From the NCBI GenBank assembly GCA_041906305.1, contig JAYRJL010000003.1:248001-312000 (forward strand): a DNA stretch of 64,000 bases. Direction: 5' to 3'. This stretch comes from SHVZ01 sp041906305. Lineage in GTDB: Bacteria > Pseudomonadota > Alphaproteobacteria > SHVZ01. This document shows, piece after piece, positions 53,367 to 62,359 of this stretch (position 1 is the first letter of the stretch; each line of letters opens with the position of its first letter). Below the pieces are notes generated by a model. It worked only from the letters and a program-made list of their open reading frames with translations. It was not told the DNA's origin and did not search any database. The translations under genes and the position numbers were made by a program.

Positions 53367-54125
53367 ATGCGTCTCAAGGACAAGGTCGCCATCGTCACCG
53401 GCGGCGGCTCGGGCTTCGGCGAAGGCATCGTCAAGCGCTACGCCAAGGAAGGCGCCAAGGTCGTCGTCAACGACATCAACCGCCAGTCCGGCGATCGGGT
53501 CGTGCGCGAGATCCAGGCGGCCGGCGGCGAGGCGATGTTCATCAAGGCCGATGTCGCCTCGTCGTCCGAAGTGAAGGCGATGATCGACGAGACGGTCGGC
53601 CGCTGGGGGCGGCTCGACACCATGGTCAACAACGCCGGCATCACCCACAAGAACCAGTCGATGCTGAACGTGACCGAGGACGAGTTCGACCGGATCTACG
53701 CGGTCAACGTGAAGGCGGTCTACCTCTCGGCGCTGCACGTGGTGCCGATCATGGAAAAGCAGGGTGGCGGCTCGATCATCACCACCGCGTCGACGGCGGG
53801 CCTTCGGCCACGGCCGGGCCTCACCGTCTACAACAGCTCCAAGGGCGCGGTCATCACCATGACCAAGTCGATGGCGGTCGAGTTCGCGCCGAAGAACATC
53901 CGGGTGAACTGCCTCTGTCCGGTGATCGGCATGACCGGCCTGACCGAGCTGTTCATGGGCCAACCCGACACGCCGGAGATCCGGCAGAAGTTCCTGGCTT
54001 CGATCCCGCTCGGGCGCATGTCGACGCCGGAGGACCTCGCCAACGCTGCGCTCTATCTGGCCTCCGACGAGGCGAACTTCATCACCGGCGTGGCGCTCGA
54101 GGTCGACGGCGGCCGCTGCATCTGA
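53367..54125 (+). CDS. SDR family oxidoreductase
   Basis: Classical short-chain dehydrogenase of 252 residues: TGGGSGFGEGI cofactor motif, NNAG motif, catalytic Ser in ITTASTAG and YNSSKGA (YxxxK), with the CLCPVIGMTG PG-motif. Predicted carbonyl reductase or alcohol dehydrogenase. It follows the aldehyde dehydrogenase gene after 110 bases containing the palindromic repeat. Start ATG 53367 with AAGGAACG upstream. Substrate unknown. Confidence 0.9.
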   Translation: MRLKDKVAIVTGGGSGFGEGIVKRYAKEGAKVVVNDINRQSGDRVVREIQAAGGEAMFIKADVASSSEVKAMIDETVGRWGRLDTMVNNAGITHKNQSMLNVTEDEFDRIYAVNVKAVYLSALHVVPIMEKQGGGSIITTASTAGLRPRPGLTVYNSSKGAVITMTKSMAVEFAPKNIRVNCLCPVIGMTGLTELFMGQPDTPEIRQKFLASIPLGRMSTPEDLANAALYLASDEANFITGVALEVDGGRCI

Positions 54126-54181
54126 AGCGCGCGCAGCGCGCAGGTCCCTCGATCAGCGACGCCTTGCCCCTCGGCAACGCG

Positions 54182-54784
54182 TCAGTCGATCTGTACGACC
54201 TTCTGGCCGGTCTTGCGCGCGCGCCACTTCGCGATCGCGACACCCAGGACGACGAGGCCGATGACCGTCGGCAGCACGACCTTGAGGCCGTATTCGTGCA
54301 GCAGGCCCGCGATCGCCTTGCCGAAGAAGTAGCCGGCCGAGGTGAAGATGACGGCCCAGACCGCGGCGGCGATGATGTTGAGCAAGGTGAAGCGGAGCAC
54401 CGAGATCCCGGCGGCGCCGCAGGCGAAGGGCGCCACGTTGCGCACGCCGTAGACGAAGCGAAAGCCCAGGATGAACCAGTTGTCGTACTTCCTGAGGAAG
54501 TCGAAGGCCGGCTGGCAGCGGGCCTCGAGCTTGGGGAAGCGGTGCATCAGCGGCCGGCCCCAGCGGCGCCCGATCCAGTAGTAGGTCTGGTCGCCGCAGA
54601 CCGTGCCGGTAAAGCCCGACAGCGCCACCAGCCAGAAGTTCAGCAGGTTCTCGTGCGCCGCCCAGCCGGCGAAGATCTGGATCGTCTCGCCTTCGATGAA
54701 GGTGTTGAGGACGATCGCCAGATAGCCGTACTTGGCGATGAGGCGCTCGATGTCGAGCCCGAGCAGATGGTCGATGAATTCCAT
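54182..54784 (-). CDS. DedA family membrane protein
   Basis: Integral membrane protein of 200 residues with the DedA/SNARE-associated pattern: NTFIEGETIQIFAG near the N-terminus and FLRKYDNWFILGFRFVYGVRNVAPFACG in the middle, with several membrane segments and a basic C-terminus (KWRARKTGQKV). DedA proteins act in membrane lipid homeostasis, probably as phospholipid flippases. It is convergent with the SDR gene. ATG 54784 is the start. Confidence 0.87.
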   Translation of the reverse strand: MEFIDHLLGLDIERLIAKYGYLAIVLNTFIEGETIQIFAGWAAHENLLNFWLVALSGFTGTVCGDQTYYWIGRRWGRPLMHRFPKLEARCQPAFDFLRKYDNWFILGFRFVYGVRNVAPFACGAAGISVLRFTLLNIIAAAVWAVIFTSAGYFFGKAIAGLLHEYGLKVVLPTVIGLVVLGVAIAKWRARKTGQKVVQID

Positions 54785-54810
54785 CGGGGAGAAGTCTTAG
54801 CACCGCGCCC

Positions 54811-54844
54811 AAAACAAAGCCGCCCGGGAATTTCCCCGGGCGGC
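54811..54844 (-). terminator. Intrinsic terminator of the Bax-inhibitor gene
   Basis: On the minus strand an 11-bp stem AGCCGCCCGGG/CCCGGGCGGCT with a GAAATT loop is followed by TTGTTTT. It lies between the Bax-inhibitor gene end (54870) and the DedA gene start (54784), separating their transcripts. Confidence 0.85.
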
Positions 54845-54869
54845 TCGCATTCGGTAAGGCGGCTGGCGG

Positions 54870-55595
54870 CTATTCGTTCTTATTGCCGAACAGCTGGAGG
54901 AGCATGATGAACAGGTTGATGAAGTCGAGGTAGAGCGTCAGCGCGCCCATGATCGCCTTCTTGCCCATCACGTCCGAGGCATCGATCTCGTCGTAGAGTT
55001 CCTTGATCCGCTGGGTGTCGTAGGCGGTGAGGCCGGTGAAGACCAGCACGCCGATCACCGAGATCGCGAACTGCAGCGCCGAGGAGGCGAGGAAGATGTT
55101 CACGATCGAGGCCAGCACGATGCCGATCAGGCCCATGAACAGGAACGTGCCGAAGCCCGAGAGATCGCGCTTGGTCGTGTAGCCGTAGAGGCTCACGCCA
55201 GCGAAGGTGCCCGCGGTGATGAAGAACACCCGCGCGATGCTCTGGCCGGTGAAGACCAGGAAGATCGAGGCGAGCGAGAGGCCCATCAGCGAGGCGTAGA
55301 CCCAGAAGACCGCCTGTGCGGTGCCGGCCGACATCGCGTGCACGCGCGCGGCCAGGAAGAACACCAGCGCGATCGGCGCCAGCATGATCACCCACTTCAG
55401 CGGCGAGACGAACAGCAGGTTGGCCACGTCCGGGTTCGACATCGCGTAGGTCGCGGTGCCATAGGCGATCAACCCGGTCAGCGCGAGGGCGCTGGCCATG
55501 TAGTTGTAAACGCTGAGCATGTACTGGCGCAGGCCGACGTCGTACTGGGCGACTTCGGCCTCTGTGCGCGTCATGTACCTACGATCGGTTTCCAT
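54870..55595 (-). CDS. Bax inhibitor-1/YccA family membrane protein
   Basis: Protein of 241 residues with seven membrane segments (MLSVYNYMASALALTGL, WVIMLAPIALVFFLA and so on) and the TGLTAYDTQRIKELYDEID block, which gives the conserved Asp of this family. Members act as membrane calcium-leak or stress-related proteins, and some regulate FtsH-type proteolysis; the exact role is not clear. It is a single-gene unit with its own terminator. ATG 55595 is the start. Confidence 0.92.
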   Translation of the reverse strand: METDRRYMTRTEAEVAQYDVGLRQYMLSVYNYMASALALTGLIAYGTATYAMSNPDVANLLFVSPLKWVIMLAPIALVFFLAARVHAMSAGTAQAVFWVYASLMGLSLASIFLVFTGQSIARVFFITAGTFAGVSLYGYTTKRDLSGFGTFLFMGLIGIVLASIVNIFLASSALQFAISVIGVLVFTGLTAYDTQRIKELYDEIDASDVMGKKAIMGALTLYLDFINLFIMLLQLFGNKNE

Positions 55596-55721
55596 CGCAA
55601 AGCCCCTTGGTGGCGTCGTCGGCCGAATATCCGGCCAAGCAGGAATGTGGGTCCGGGGCAGGCGATCGTCAATAGGCTATGCGACGGCTATTAGCGGCTT
55701 AAATAAATGATTTCAAAAGCT

Positions 55722-56852
55722 TCACGGAACCGCGAGGGCATCCCGCTCACTCCGCTTCTTCTTCTCGGAGAGGCTTTTAAGCTGGCCGCAGGCGGCCAGG
55801 ATGTCCCGCCCACGGGGGGTGCGGACCGGGGAGGCATAGCCGGCGGCATTGACGATGTCGCCGAAGACCTGGATCGCTTCGTCCGACGAGCACTCATAGG
55901 GCGCCCCCGGCCAGGCGTTGAACGGGATCAGGTTGATCTTGGCCGGGATGCCCCGCAGCAGCTTCACCAGCGCGCGGGCGTCGGCCGGCGAGTCGTTGAC
56001 CCCCTTCAGCATCACGTACTCGAAGGTGATGCGCCGCGCGTTGTTGGCGCCGGGGTAGGCCTTGCAGGCGGCGATCAGCTCGGCCAGGGGATACTTCTTG
56101 TTGAGCGGCACGATCACGTCGCGGATCTCGTCGGTGACCGCGTGCAGGGAGACCGCGAGGTTGACGCCGATCTCCTCGCCGCAGCGCTTCATCATCGGCA
56201 CGACGCCGGCGGTCGACAGCGTGATCCGGCGCTTGGAGATCGCGATCCCCTCGCCGTCCATGACGATCTTCAGCGCCTTCGACACCTCGTCGAAGTTGTA
56301 GAGCGGCTCGCCCATTCCCATCATGACGATGTTCGAGATGAGCCGGCCGTCCGGCGGCGCCGGCCACTCGCTGAGCTTGTCGCGGGCGACCAGAACCTGC
56401 TGGACGATCTCGGGCGCGGTCAGGTTGCGCACCAGGCGCTGGGTCCCGGTGTGGCAGAACTTGCAGGTGAGCGTGCATCCGACCTGGGACGAGACGCAGA
56501 GCGTGCCGCGGTCCTCCTCGGGGATGTGGACGCTCTCGATCTCGTTGCCGTCGGCGAGCTTGAGCAGCCACTTCGACGTGCCGTCGACGGACTGCTGGGC
56601 CCGGCTCATCTCCGGGCGGGAGACGACGTAGCGCTCGGCCAGCTTCGCCTGCATGTCCCGGGCGATCGTCGTCATCACGTCGAAGGACGTGGCGCCGCGG
56701 TGATACATCCAATGCCAGAGCTGGCGGGCGCGGAAGGCCGGCAGGCCGAAGCTCTTGAGCTCGGCTTCCAGTTCCTCGCGGCTCAGCCCGACGAGGTTGA
56801 TCTTGGGCGGGGTCTCGGTCACCGCCGCAATATGGGCGTTCCCCGCGGTCAT
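55722..56852 (-). CDS. rlmN: 23S rRNA/tRNA adenine-C2 methyltransferase RlmN
   Basis: Radical-SAM enzyme of 376 residues. The CxxxCxxC cluster motif is CTLTCKFC in SQVGCTLTCKFCHTG; the radical-SAM methyl carrier Cys is in the C-terminal RDILAACGQL. It methylates A2503 of 23S rRNA (and A37 of some tRNAs). N-terminal FGLPAFRARQLWHWMYHRGATSF is the RlmN-type accessory domain. ATG 56852 overlaps the stop of the IalB-like gene by four bases. Confidence 0.93.
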   Translation of the reverse strand: MTAGNAHIAAVTETPPKINLVGLSREELEAELKSFGLPAFRARQLWHWMYHRGATSFDVMTTIARDMQAKLAERYVVSRPEMSRAQQSVDGTSKWLLKLADGNEIESVHIPEEDRGTLCVSSQVGCTLTCKFCHTGTQRLVRNLTAPEIVQQVLVARDKLSEWPAPPDGRLISNIVMMGMGEPLYNFDEVSKALKIVMDGEGIAISKRRITLSTAGVVPMMKRCGEEIGVNLAVSLHAVTDEIRDVIVPLNKKYPLAELIAACKAYPGANNARRITFEYVMLKGVNDSPADARALVKLLRGIPAKINLIPFNAWPGAPYECSSDEAIQVFGDIVNAAGYASPVRTPRGRDILAACGQLKSLSEKKKRSERDALAVP

Positions 56853-57358
56853 TTCACGCTGCAGGCCTGGTTGATCGCCTGGTGCGCCTTGCCGAAGCCG
56901 CTGAGGGCGAAGCTGTCGGTCGATTCCGGGCCGCGTGCGGGCGCTGCCTTGAACGCGACCGTGGCGCCCTTGACCAGCGCCTGGACCAGGGCCTTGTCGG
57001 TCTTCTCGTCGGGCGCCCAGGCGCGGTCGCCCTTGGTGAAGAGCTTGAAGACCTGCCCTCCGACGGTCGCCTCGGCCTCGCTGTTGGCCTTGAGGTCGTA
57101 GCCCGCGACGAAGCTGACGACATCGGTCGCCTTCTGCGCCGGGCGGTGGGTCACCATCAGGAAGACCTCGCCGCGCTTCGGCGGGCCGCCCTTGGACTCG
57201 GTCGCCTGGGCAGCCAGGTAGCACACCGGCTTGCCCTGCTCCTGGTAGGAGAAGGCGCTCCATTTCTCGAAGGTGCCGAGCGTGGTCGGCGCCTGAGCCA
57301 GGGCCGGGGCGGCAGCCGCCGCGACCAGGCCCGCAAGGATGAATCGGAGGCTCCGCAT
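56849..57358 (-). CDS. Invasion-associated locus B (IalB) family exported protein
   Basis: Protein of 169 residues with a signal peptide (MRSLRFILAGLVAAAAAPALAQA, cleavage after ALA). The mature part has the IalB pattern of a WSAFSYQEQGKPVCYLAAQ start, a VTHRPAQKATDVVSFVAGY centre and conserved Cys at both ends (VCYLA and ACSVK). Function in most alphaproteobacteria unknown. ATG 57358 is chosen with AGGGAGG upstream. It shares a four-base overlap with rlmN. Confidence 0.85.
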   Translation of the reverse strand: MRSLRFILAGLVAAAAAPALAQAPTTLGTFEKWSAFSYQEQGKPVCYLAAQATESKGGPPKRGEVFLMVTHRPAQKATDVVSFVAGYDLKANSEAEATVGGQVFKLFTKGDRAWAPDEKTDKALVQALVKGATVAFKAAPARGPESTDSFALSGFGKAHQAINQACSVK

Positions 57359-57401
57359 GGCCTCCCTATAACGCCGGTCGATGCCGATTGCCAACCGGCG
57401 G

Positions 57402-57431
57402 TGATCCGACCGCCAAAGAGCCGCGTATTCC
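57402..57431 (+). promoter_or_regulatory. Candidate RpoE-type promoter of the ECF sigma gene
   Basis: TGATCC at 57402 with an 18-base spacer to TATTCC at 57426, matching the -35 of the RpoE-ChrR regulon in Rhodobacter and relatives (TGATCC, with a -10 starting TA). The position, about 60 bases before the sigma gene start, suits autoregulation. Confidence 0.6.
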
Positions 57432-57495
57432 GTTCGTGATCGCGCTCAGCCTGCCAACTCTTGTCGCCCCCCGCCGCTTCAGGGCAAATAGGCCC

Positions 57496-58065
57496 ATGCA
57501 GCGCGAAGCGCCTGTCGCCGCAAAGGAATTGGACGAGCTTGTCGTCAAGGTCGGGCGGACGCGCGACCGCGAGGCCTTCGTCGCCGTCTACCGCCACTTC
57601 GCGCCGCGGGTGAAGGCCTATCTGCTGCGCCTGGGGGCCGACGACACCACCGCCGAGGAAGCGACTCAGGAAACCATGCTGGCGGTATGGCGGCGCGCCG
57701 ACAGCTTCGATCCGACCCAGGCCGGTGCTGGTACCTGGGTCTTCACGATCGCGCGAAACCGCCGCATCGACCTGATCCGACGCGAGCGCCGGCCCGAGGC
57801 TGATCCAGGCGCCGCCGAGGAAATCCCCGATCCGGCCGTGCCGGCCGACCAGAAGATCGCCGTCGAGGAACGCGACCGTCGCGTGCGCGTTGCCCTCGAG
57901 GTGCTGCCGCGCGAGCAGGCCGCCCTGATCGAGATGGCCTACTACCAGGACCTGACCCAGACCGCGATCGCCGAGAAGACCGGTCTGCCGCTCGGGACCG
58001 TGAAGTCCCGCTTTCGCCTCGCCTTCGCGCGCCTGAAGCGCGTGCTCGACGGAGATATGTCGTGA
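57496..58065 (+). CDS. rpoE: RpoE-type ECF RNA polymerase sigma factor
   Basis: Sigma-70 family member of 189 residues. Region 2 (FVAVYRHFAPRVKAYLLRLGADDTTAEEATQETMLAVWRRADSFD) and region 4 (LPREQAALIEMAYYQDLTQTAIAEKTGLPLGTVKSRFRLAFARLK) are complete. With its zinc-binding anti-sigma ChrR it forms the singlet-oxygen and photo-oxidative stress switch known in Rhodobacter. ATG 57496 gives MQREAPVAAKELDEL. A TGATCC-type promoter lies upstream. The stop overlaps the ChrR start by four bases. Confidence 0.92.
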   Translation: MQREAPVAAKELDELVVKVGRTRDREAFVAVYRHFAPRVKAYLLRLGADDTTAEEATQETMLAVWRRADSFDPTQAGAGTWVFTIARNRRIDLIRRERRPEADPGAAEEIPDPAVPADQKIAVEERDRRVRVALEVLPREQAALIEMAYYQDLTQTAIAEKTGLPLGTVKSRFRLAFARLKRVLDGDMS

Positions 58066-58703
58066 GCCGTCATCATCCCCCTGAAGACTCCCTGATGGCC
58101 TATGCGGCGGGCAGCCTGCCGGAGCCGCATTCGCTGGTGATCGCGACCCACCTTTCTCTGTGCCCGGCGTGCCGCCAGGCGGCAGCCGATCTCGAGGCGG
58201 TCGGCGGCGCCATGCTCGACGACCTGTCGCCGACGCTGATGGAGCCGGACGCGCTCGACCGTCTCATGGCCAGGCTCGATGAGCCGGCGCCGGCCAGGGC
58301 GGCTCCGGTTCCCGCCGATCCGGTCCTGCCGGCCCCGCTGCGCGCCTATGTCGGCCGCGGCATCGATGGCATCGAGTGGAAGAAGCTCGGCTGGGGCGTC
58401 GAGGAGTTCCAGCTGCCCATCCCCAACACGCTGGGGTTCCGCTCGCGCCTGATCCGCGTCGCCGCCGGACGGGAGATCCCGAGCCATGGCCATGACGGCG
58501 AGGAGCTGACGATGGTCCTCGCCGGAGGTTTCACCGACGGAGGCGAGAGCTATCGCCGCGGCGACGTCGCCGGCGCCGATACCTCGGTGAACCACCGTCC
58601 GGTCGCGGATGCGGACGGCGCCTGCATCTGCCTCGTCGTCACCGAGGGCAAGATGCGCTTCTCGGGCTTGTTCGGACCGCTGCTGACCTACTTCCGCGGC
58701 TGA
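58062..58703 (+). CDS. chrR: ChrR-type anti-sigma factor
   Basis: Protein of 213 residues from a GTG start. N-terminal zinc anti-sigma domain with H-x3-C-x2-C (HLSLCPAC) and a C-terminal cupin domain with the SHGHDGEELTMVL zinc site. It binds and holds the upstream sigma factor inactive until singlet oxygen or related stress triggers its degradation. Overlaps the sigma gene by four bases. Its 3' end overlaps the methyltransferase gene by 16 bases in convergent orientation. Confidence 0.92.
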   Translation: MSRHHPPEDSLMAYAAGSLPEPHSLVIATHLSLCPACRQAAADLEAVGGAMLDDLSPTLMEPDALDRLMARLDEPAPARAAPVPADPVLPAPLRAYVGRGIDGIEWKKLGWGVEEFQLPIPNTLGFRSRLIRVAAGREIPSHGHDGEELTMVLAGGFTDGGESYRRGDVAGADTSVNHRPVADADGACICLVVTEGKMRFSGLFGPLLTYFRG

Positions 58704-59236
58704 TCCGCCTTCGGGCGGAGGTATTGCGGCTGGCCGAACACCTGTTCCGGCAGGGATTCGGTCGGGCCCCCGGCGCGGACCGGCCTCGGCGCGAAGCGGC
58801 CGACGCTGATCAGCCGGTCGTACATGACCAGCGATCCTGCAAGCGACAGGTTGATCGAGAAGCGCGTCGGGATCTTCACGACGTGGACGCAGCGCGCCAG
58901 CATCGCCGCCGAAAGCCCGCCGCGCTCCGGCCCCAGCACGTAGGCGGCGTTGATCGGATGCCGGAAGCTCGGCAGCTCGATCGCATCGTCGACGATCTCC
59001 ACGCCGACGAGCTGGCAGCCCTGGGGCAGCCAGAAGCTCGCGACATCGGGATACTCGTAGAACGGCAGCGTGCCGGCCGCATCCGACGTATCGGCGAGGT
59101 TGCCCTCGTCGCGGACGTAGCTCTCGGCGACGGTGAAAGCGAAGGCGGCGCCGAAGGCGTGCGCGGAGCGCAGCAGCGCGCCGAGATTCATCGGCTTGTG
59201 CACGCCTTCTATGCCGATGCCGAAATATCCTCTCAT
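58688..59236 (-). CDS. SpoU/TrmH-family RNA methyltransferase
   Basis: SPOUT methyltransferase of 182 residues: motif 1 HKPMNLGALLRSAHAFG, motif 2 YVLGPERGGLS and motif 3 RFSINLSLAGSLVMYDRL form the trefoil knot that binds SAM. It most likely methylates tRNA or rRNA ribose; the specific site is not readable. ATG 59236 is preferred; a start 18 bases upstream is less likely. It diverges from the asparaginase gene. Confidence 0.88.
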   Translation of the reverse strand: MRGYFGIGIEGVHKPMNLGALLRSAHAFGAAFAFTVAESYVRDEGNLADTSDAAGTLPFYEYPDVASFWLPQGCQLVGVEIVDDAIELPSFRHPINAAYVLGPERGGLSAAMLARCVHVVKIPTRFSINLSLAGSLVMYDRLISVGRFAPRPVRAGGPTESLPEQVFGQPQYLRPKADQPRK

Positions 59237-59304
59237 GCGGGCCGGACCTTGCACGAGGTCGGGAGCCGGAGCAAGGTCACGGCCCCTCCCCTTCGGACAG
59301 CCCC

Positions 59305-60303
59305 ATGACCGCCAACCCCGTGCTCGTCGACGTCACCCGCGGCACCATGATCGAGAGCCGGCATCGCGGCGCGATCGCCGTGCTGGATGCCAAGGGCCGC
59401 GTCGCCGAGCAGGCCGGCGACATCGATCATCCGATCTATCCGCGCTCGGCGATCAAGCCGCTGCAGACCATCCTGCTGGTCGAATCCGGCGCCGCCGACC
59501 GCTTCGGTCTGACCGACGAGCACCTGACGCTCGCCTCGTCCTCGCACAACGGCGAGCCGATGCATGTCGAGCGGGTCACCGCCTGGCTCGCCAAGCTCGG
59601 CCTCTCGGTCGCCGATCTCGAATGCGGCAAGCAGATGCCGCTGCACGGCCCCAGTGCCGAGGCGCTGGTCAGGTCGGGCACCGAGCCGACCGCCGCCCAC
59701 AACAACTGCTCGGGCAAGCACTCCGGCTTCCTCTCCGTCTGCGTCCACAAGGGCTGGCCGACCAAGGGCTACACCAAGCCCGATCATCCGGTGCAGCAGG
59801 CGCTGCTCAAGCTGTTCGGGGAGCTCGCCGACACGAGCCTCGAGGGTGGCCCGCGCGGCACCGACGGCTGCGGCATCCCGGTCTTCGGCTACACGCTCCG
59901 CCAGATGGCGCTGGCGCTGGCGCGGCTCGCCGATCCGTCGGACCTTACGGCCGAGCGCGCCGCCGCCTGCCGCCGCATCCAGGCGGCGATCCCGAAGAAT
60001 CCGCTGCTGATCGCCGGCACCGGCCGCTGGGACTCGGCGGTCCTGGGCGCGGTCGGCAAGGACCTCGTGGTCAAGGGCGGCGCCGAAGGCGTGCATGCGG
60101 CGGCGCTGCCGTCGAAGGGCCTCGGCATTGCGCTCAAGATCGACGACGGCGCCGGGCGCGCCTCCCAGATCGCGCTCGGCAAGGCGCTCAAGCAGCACGG
60201 CGCGCTGACCGAGGCACAGGTCGCGACCCTCGAGGACAAGCTGGTGCAGCCGCTGAAGAACTGGGCCGGAACCCATGTCGGCGACGTGAAGCCGGCCTTC
60301 TAG
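59305..60303 (+). CDS. Asparaginase, Rhizobium-etli type (class 3)
   Basis: L-asparaginase of 332 residues. The residues reported as catalytic for the R. etli enzyme fall at the same positions here: S48 and K51 in SAIK, S80 in ASSSHNGE, and the zinc site C135-x2-K138 in NNCSGKHSG and C189 in GTDGCGIP. K257 probably corresponds to the last catalytic lysine. It hydrolyses asparagine to aspartate and ammonia. Cytoplasmic; no signal peptide. Its stop overlaps the EamA gene by four bases. Confidence 0.9.
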   Translation: MTANPVLVDVTRGTMIESRHRGAIAVLDAKGRVAEQAGDIDHPIYPRSAIKPLQTILLVESGAADRFGLTDEHLTLASSSHNGEPMHVERVTAWLAKLGLSVADLECGKQMPLHGPSAEALVRSGTEPTAAHNNCSGKHSGFLSVCVHKGWPTKGYTKPDHPVQQALLKLFGELADTSLEGGPRGTDGCGIPVFGYTLRQMALALARLADPSDLTAERAAACRRIQAAIPKNPLLIAGTGRWDSAVLGAVGKDLVVKGGAEGVHAAALPSKGLGIALKIDDGAGRASQIALGKALKQHGALTEAQVATLEDKLVQPLKNWAGTHVGDVKPAF

Positions 60304-61184
60304 GCCTTCTTCCGCCGGGCGCTCTCGATCGTGTGCAGCGCCAGCGCCACCCAGATGAAGCCGAAGGCCGCCATGTGCGTCTGCGTGAACGCCTCGCCGA
60401 AGAGGCCGACCGCGAGCAGGAAGTTCAGCGACGGCGAAATGAACTGAAGCAGGCCGACGACGACCAGCGGCAGCCGGCGCGCGGCGGCGATGAACCAGAT
60501 CAGCGGGATCGCCGTGACGATCCCGGAAACCGAGAGCAACGCCCAAGTCTGGAGATCGGCCTGCGCAGTGGCGCTTGCGGGTCCGAGCCAGATCAGCAGC
60601 ACCAGCATGAACGGCGTCAGCAGCAGCGTCTCGAGCAGCAGACCCGAGACCGGATCTGCGGGCGCGAGCTTCCGGATCAGCGTGTAGGCCGGCTGCGCGA
60701 CAGCGAGGCCGAGGGCCACCCACGGCACGGCGCCGAAGCGGAAGACCAGGATGGCGACGCCGACCGCGGCAAGCCCGATCGCGATCCATTGCCGCCGGGT
60801 CGGCCGCTCCTTCAGGAACGCGACGCCGAAGAGCGCCAGCATCAGCGGCGTGATGTAATAGCCGAGGCTGGCCTCGAGCAGCCGGTCGACCGCGATCGCC
60901 CAGATGTAGATGAACCAGGTCGCGCTGACCGCGATCGAGGACGCGACGAAGACGGCCAGGCGCTTCGGCGTGAGCAGCGCGCCGAAGCTGCGCCATTGGC
61001 CGCCGATCGCAGCGAGTCCCGCGAGAAAGGGCACTGACCAGAGGATGCGGTGGGCGGTCAGCTCGAGCGCGGGAACGTGCCCGAGCCATTTGAAATAGAT
61101 CGGGAAGACGCCCCAGACGACGAACGCGGCGATGCCGTAGATGTAGCCGGCGCGAACGGAAGCCGGCGTCGGCTCAACGGCCAA
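60300..61184 (-). CDS. EamA/RarD-type drug-metabolite transporter
   Basis: Membrane protein of about 294 residues with ten segments and the RarD pattern: YIYGIAAFVVWGVFPIYFKWLGHVPALELTAHRILWS at the N-terminus and LLQFISPSLNFLLAVGLFGEAF near the end. Substrate unknown; related proteins move amino acids or drugs. The start is uncertain: TTG 61184 has GGAG seven bases upstream and overlaps the aminotransferase end by 11 bases; GTG 61211 would add nine residues. Last gene of a minus-strand operon. Confidence 0.82.
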   Translation of the reverse strand: MAVEPTPASVRAGYIYGIAAFVVWGVFPIYFKWLGHVPALELTAHRILWSVPFLAGLAAIGGQWRSFGALLTPKRLAVFVASSIAVSATWFIYIWAIAVDRLLEASLGYYITPLMLALFGVAFLKERPTRRQWIAIGLAAVGVAILVFRFGAVPWVALGLAVAQPAYTLIRKLAPADPVSGLLLETLLLTPFMLVLLIWLGPASATAQADLQTWALLSVSGIVTAIPLIWFIAAARRLPLVVVGLLQFISPSLNFLLAVGLFGEAFTQTHMAAFGFIWVALALHTIESARRKKA

Positions 61185-62349
61185 GCGCGTGCTCCAGCCG
61201 GTCGAGCGCACGGCTCAAGGTCTCGGCCTCGCTGGCGAAGCAGAGACGCAGATGACCCTCGCCGCCGGGACCGAAGGCGATGCCGGGCGCCAGGCCGACC
61301 TTGTGCTCGCCGGCGAGCCGCGTCGCAAAGGCGAGGCTGTCCGTCATGCCGTCGACCGCGAAGAAGGCATAGAGCGCGCCTTCCGGCTTCGAGATCCGGA
61401 TGCGCGAGTTCGCGGCAAGACGCTGGTGCACGAGGTCGCGGCCGCGACGCAGCCGCTCCACCTGCTTGGCGACGAACGGCTCGCCGTCCTTGATCGCGGT
61501 GATGCCGGCCCATTGCACGAAGCTCGCGGCGGACGCCGTGTTGAACTCGGTCAGCTTTGCGAGGTCGTCGGTGACGTCGGTCGGCGCCACCAGCCAGCCG
61601 AGCCGCCATCCGGTCATCGACCAGTTCTTCGAGAAGCTGTTGATGCCGATCACCCGGTCGTCGGGCTCGGCGATCGAAAGCACGGACGGCGCGCGGTCGG
61701 CCTCGAACACGATGCGCTCATAGACCTCGTCGACCACCAGCCAGACGCCGTGGCGGCGGCAGAGGCCGAGGACCGCCTGCTGCTCCGCGGCCGTCATCAT
61801 CCAGCCGGTCGGATTGCAGGGCGAGTTGATGAACAACAGCTTCGGCCGCCGGGCGATCGCGTCGGCGACCTTCTGCATGTCGAGCGACCATCGGCCGTCC
61901 CTGACCGACATCTCGATCAGGTCGACATGCGCGCCGGCGAGCCGCGAGGCTTCGGAAATGTTCGGCCAGAGCGGGCTGGTCGCCACCACGGTGTCGCCCG
62001 GGTCGACTAGGAGCTGGACCACGAGCTGGATCGCGCTCATGCCGGACGCGGTGACGACGATGCGCTCGGGCCCGATCGGCCGACCCTTGATCGTGCTCTG
62101 GTACTCGGCGATCGCCTGGCGCAGCTCGGGCACGCCGAGGCTCGGCACGTAGTAGGTCTTGCCCTCGGCCATCGCCTTCGCCGCCGCCTCGCAGATGAAC
62201 TTGGGCGTCGGCAGGTCCGGCTCGCCGAACCAGAGGCGGATGATCTCGGGGTCGGCCATGAACGGATTGGCGACCTCGCGGATCTTCGAGTCCGCGAGCC
62301 CCCGGACGAGCGCGCGGGCACCCGGGCGGGCGATGGACGAGGCGGTCAT
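61174..62349 (-). CDS. PLP-dependent aminotransferase (class I/II)
   Basis: Fold-type I aminotransferase of 391 residues. FGEPDLPTPKFI, INSPCNPTGWMM, VDEVYERIVF (Asp/Tyr for PLP) and the lysine block NSFSKNWSMTGWRLGWLVAPT are intact; the C-terminal substrate Arg lies in GHLRLCFA. It transaminates an amino acid with 2-oxoglutarate or similar; the aspartate aminotransferase-type subgroup is likely but not certain. ATG 62349 is the start. It lies 10 bases downstream of a small unknown gene. Confidence 0.9.
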   Translation of the reverse strand: MTASSIARPGARALVRGLADSKIREVANPFMADPEIIRLWFGEPDLPTPKFICEAAAKAMAEGKTYYVPSLGVPELRQAIAEYQSTIKGRPIGPERIVVTASGMSAIQLVVQLLVDPGDTVVATSPLWPNISEASRLAGAHVDLIEMSVRDGRWSLDMQKVADAIARRPKLLFINSPCNPTGWMMTAAEQQAVLGLCRRHGVWLVVDEVYERIVFEADRAPSVLSIAEPDDRVIGINSFSKNWSMTGWRLGWLVAPTDVTDDLAKLTEFNTASAASFVQWAGITAIKDGEPFVAKQVERLRRGRDLVHQRLAANSRIRISKPEGALYAFFAVDGMTDSLAFATRLAGEHKVGLAPGIAFGPGGEGHLRLCFASEAETLSRALDRLEHALGR

Positions 62350-62359
62350 GGAACGCTCT

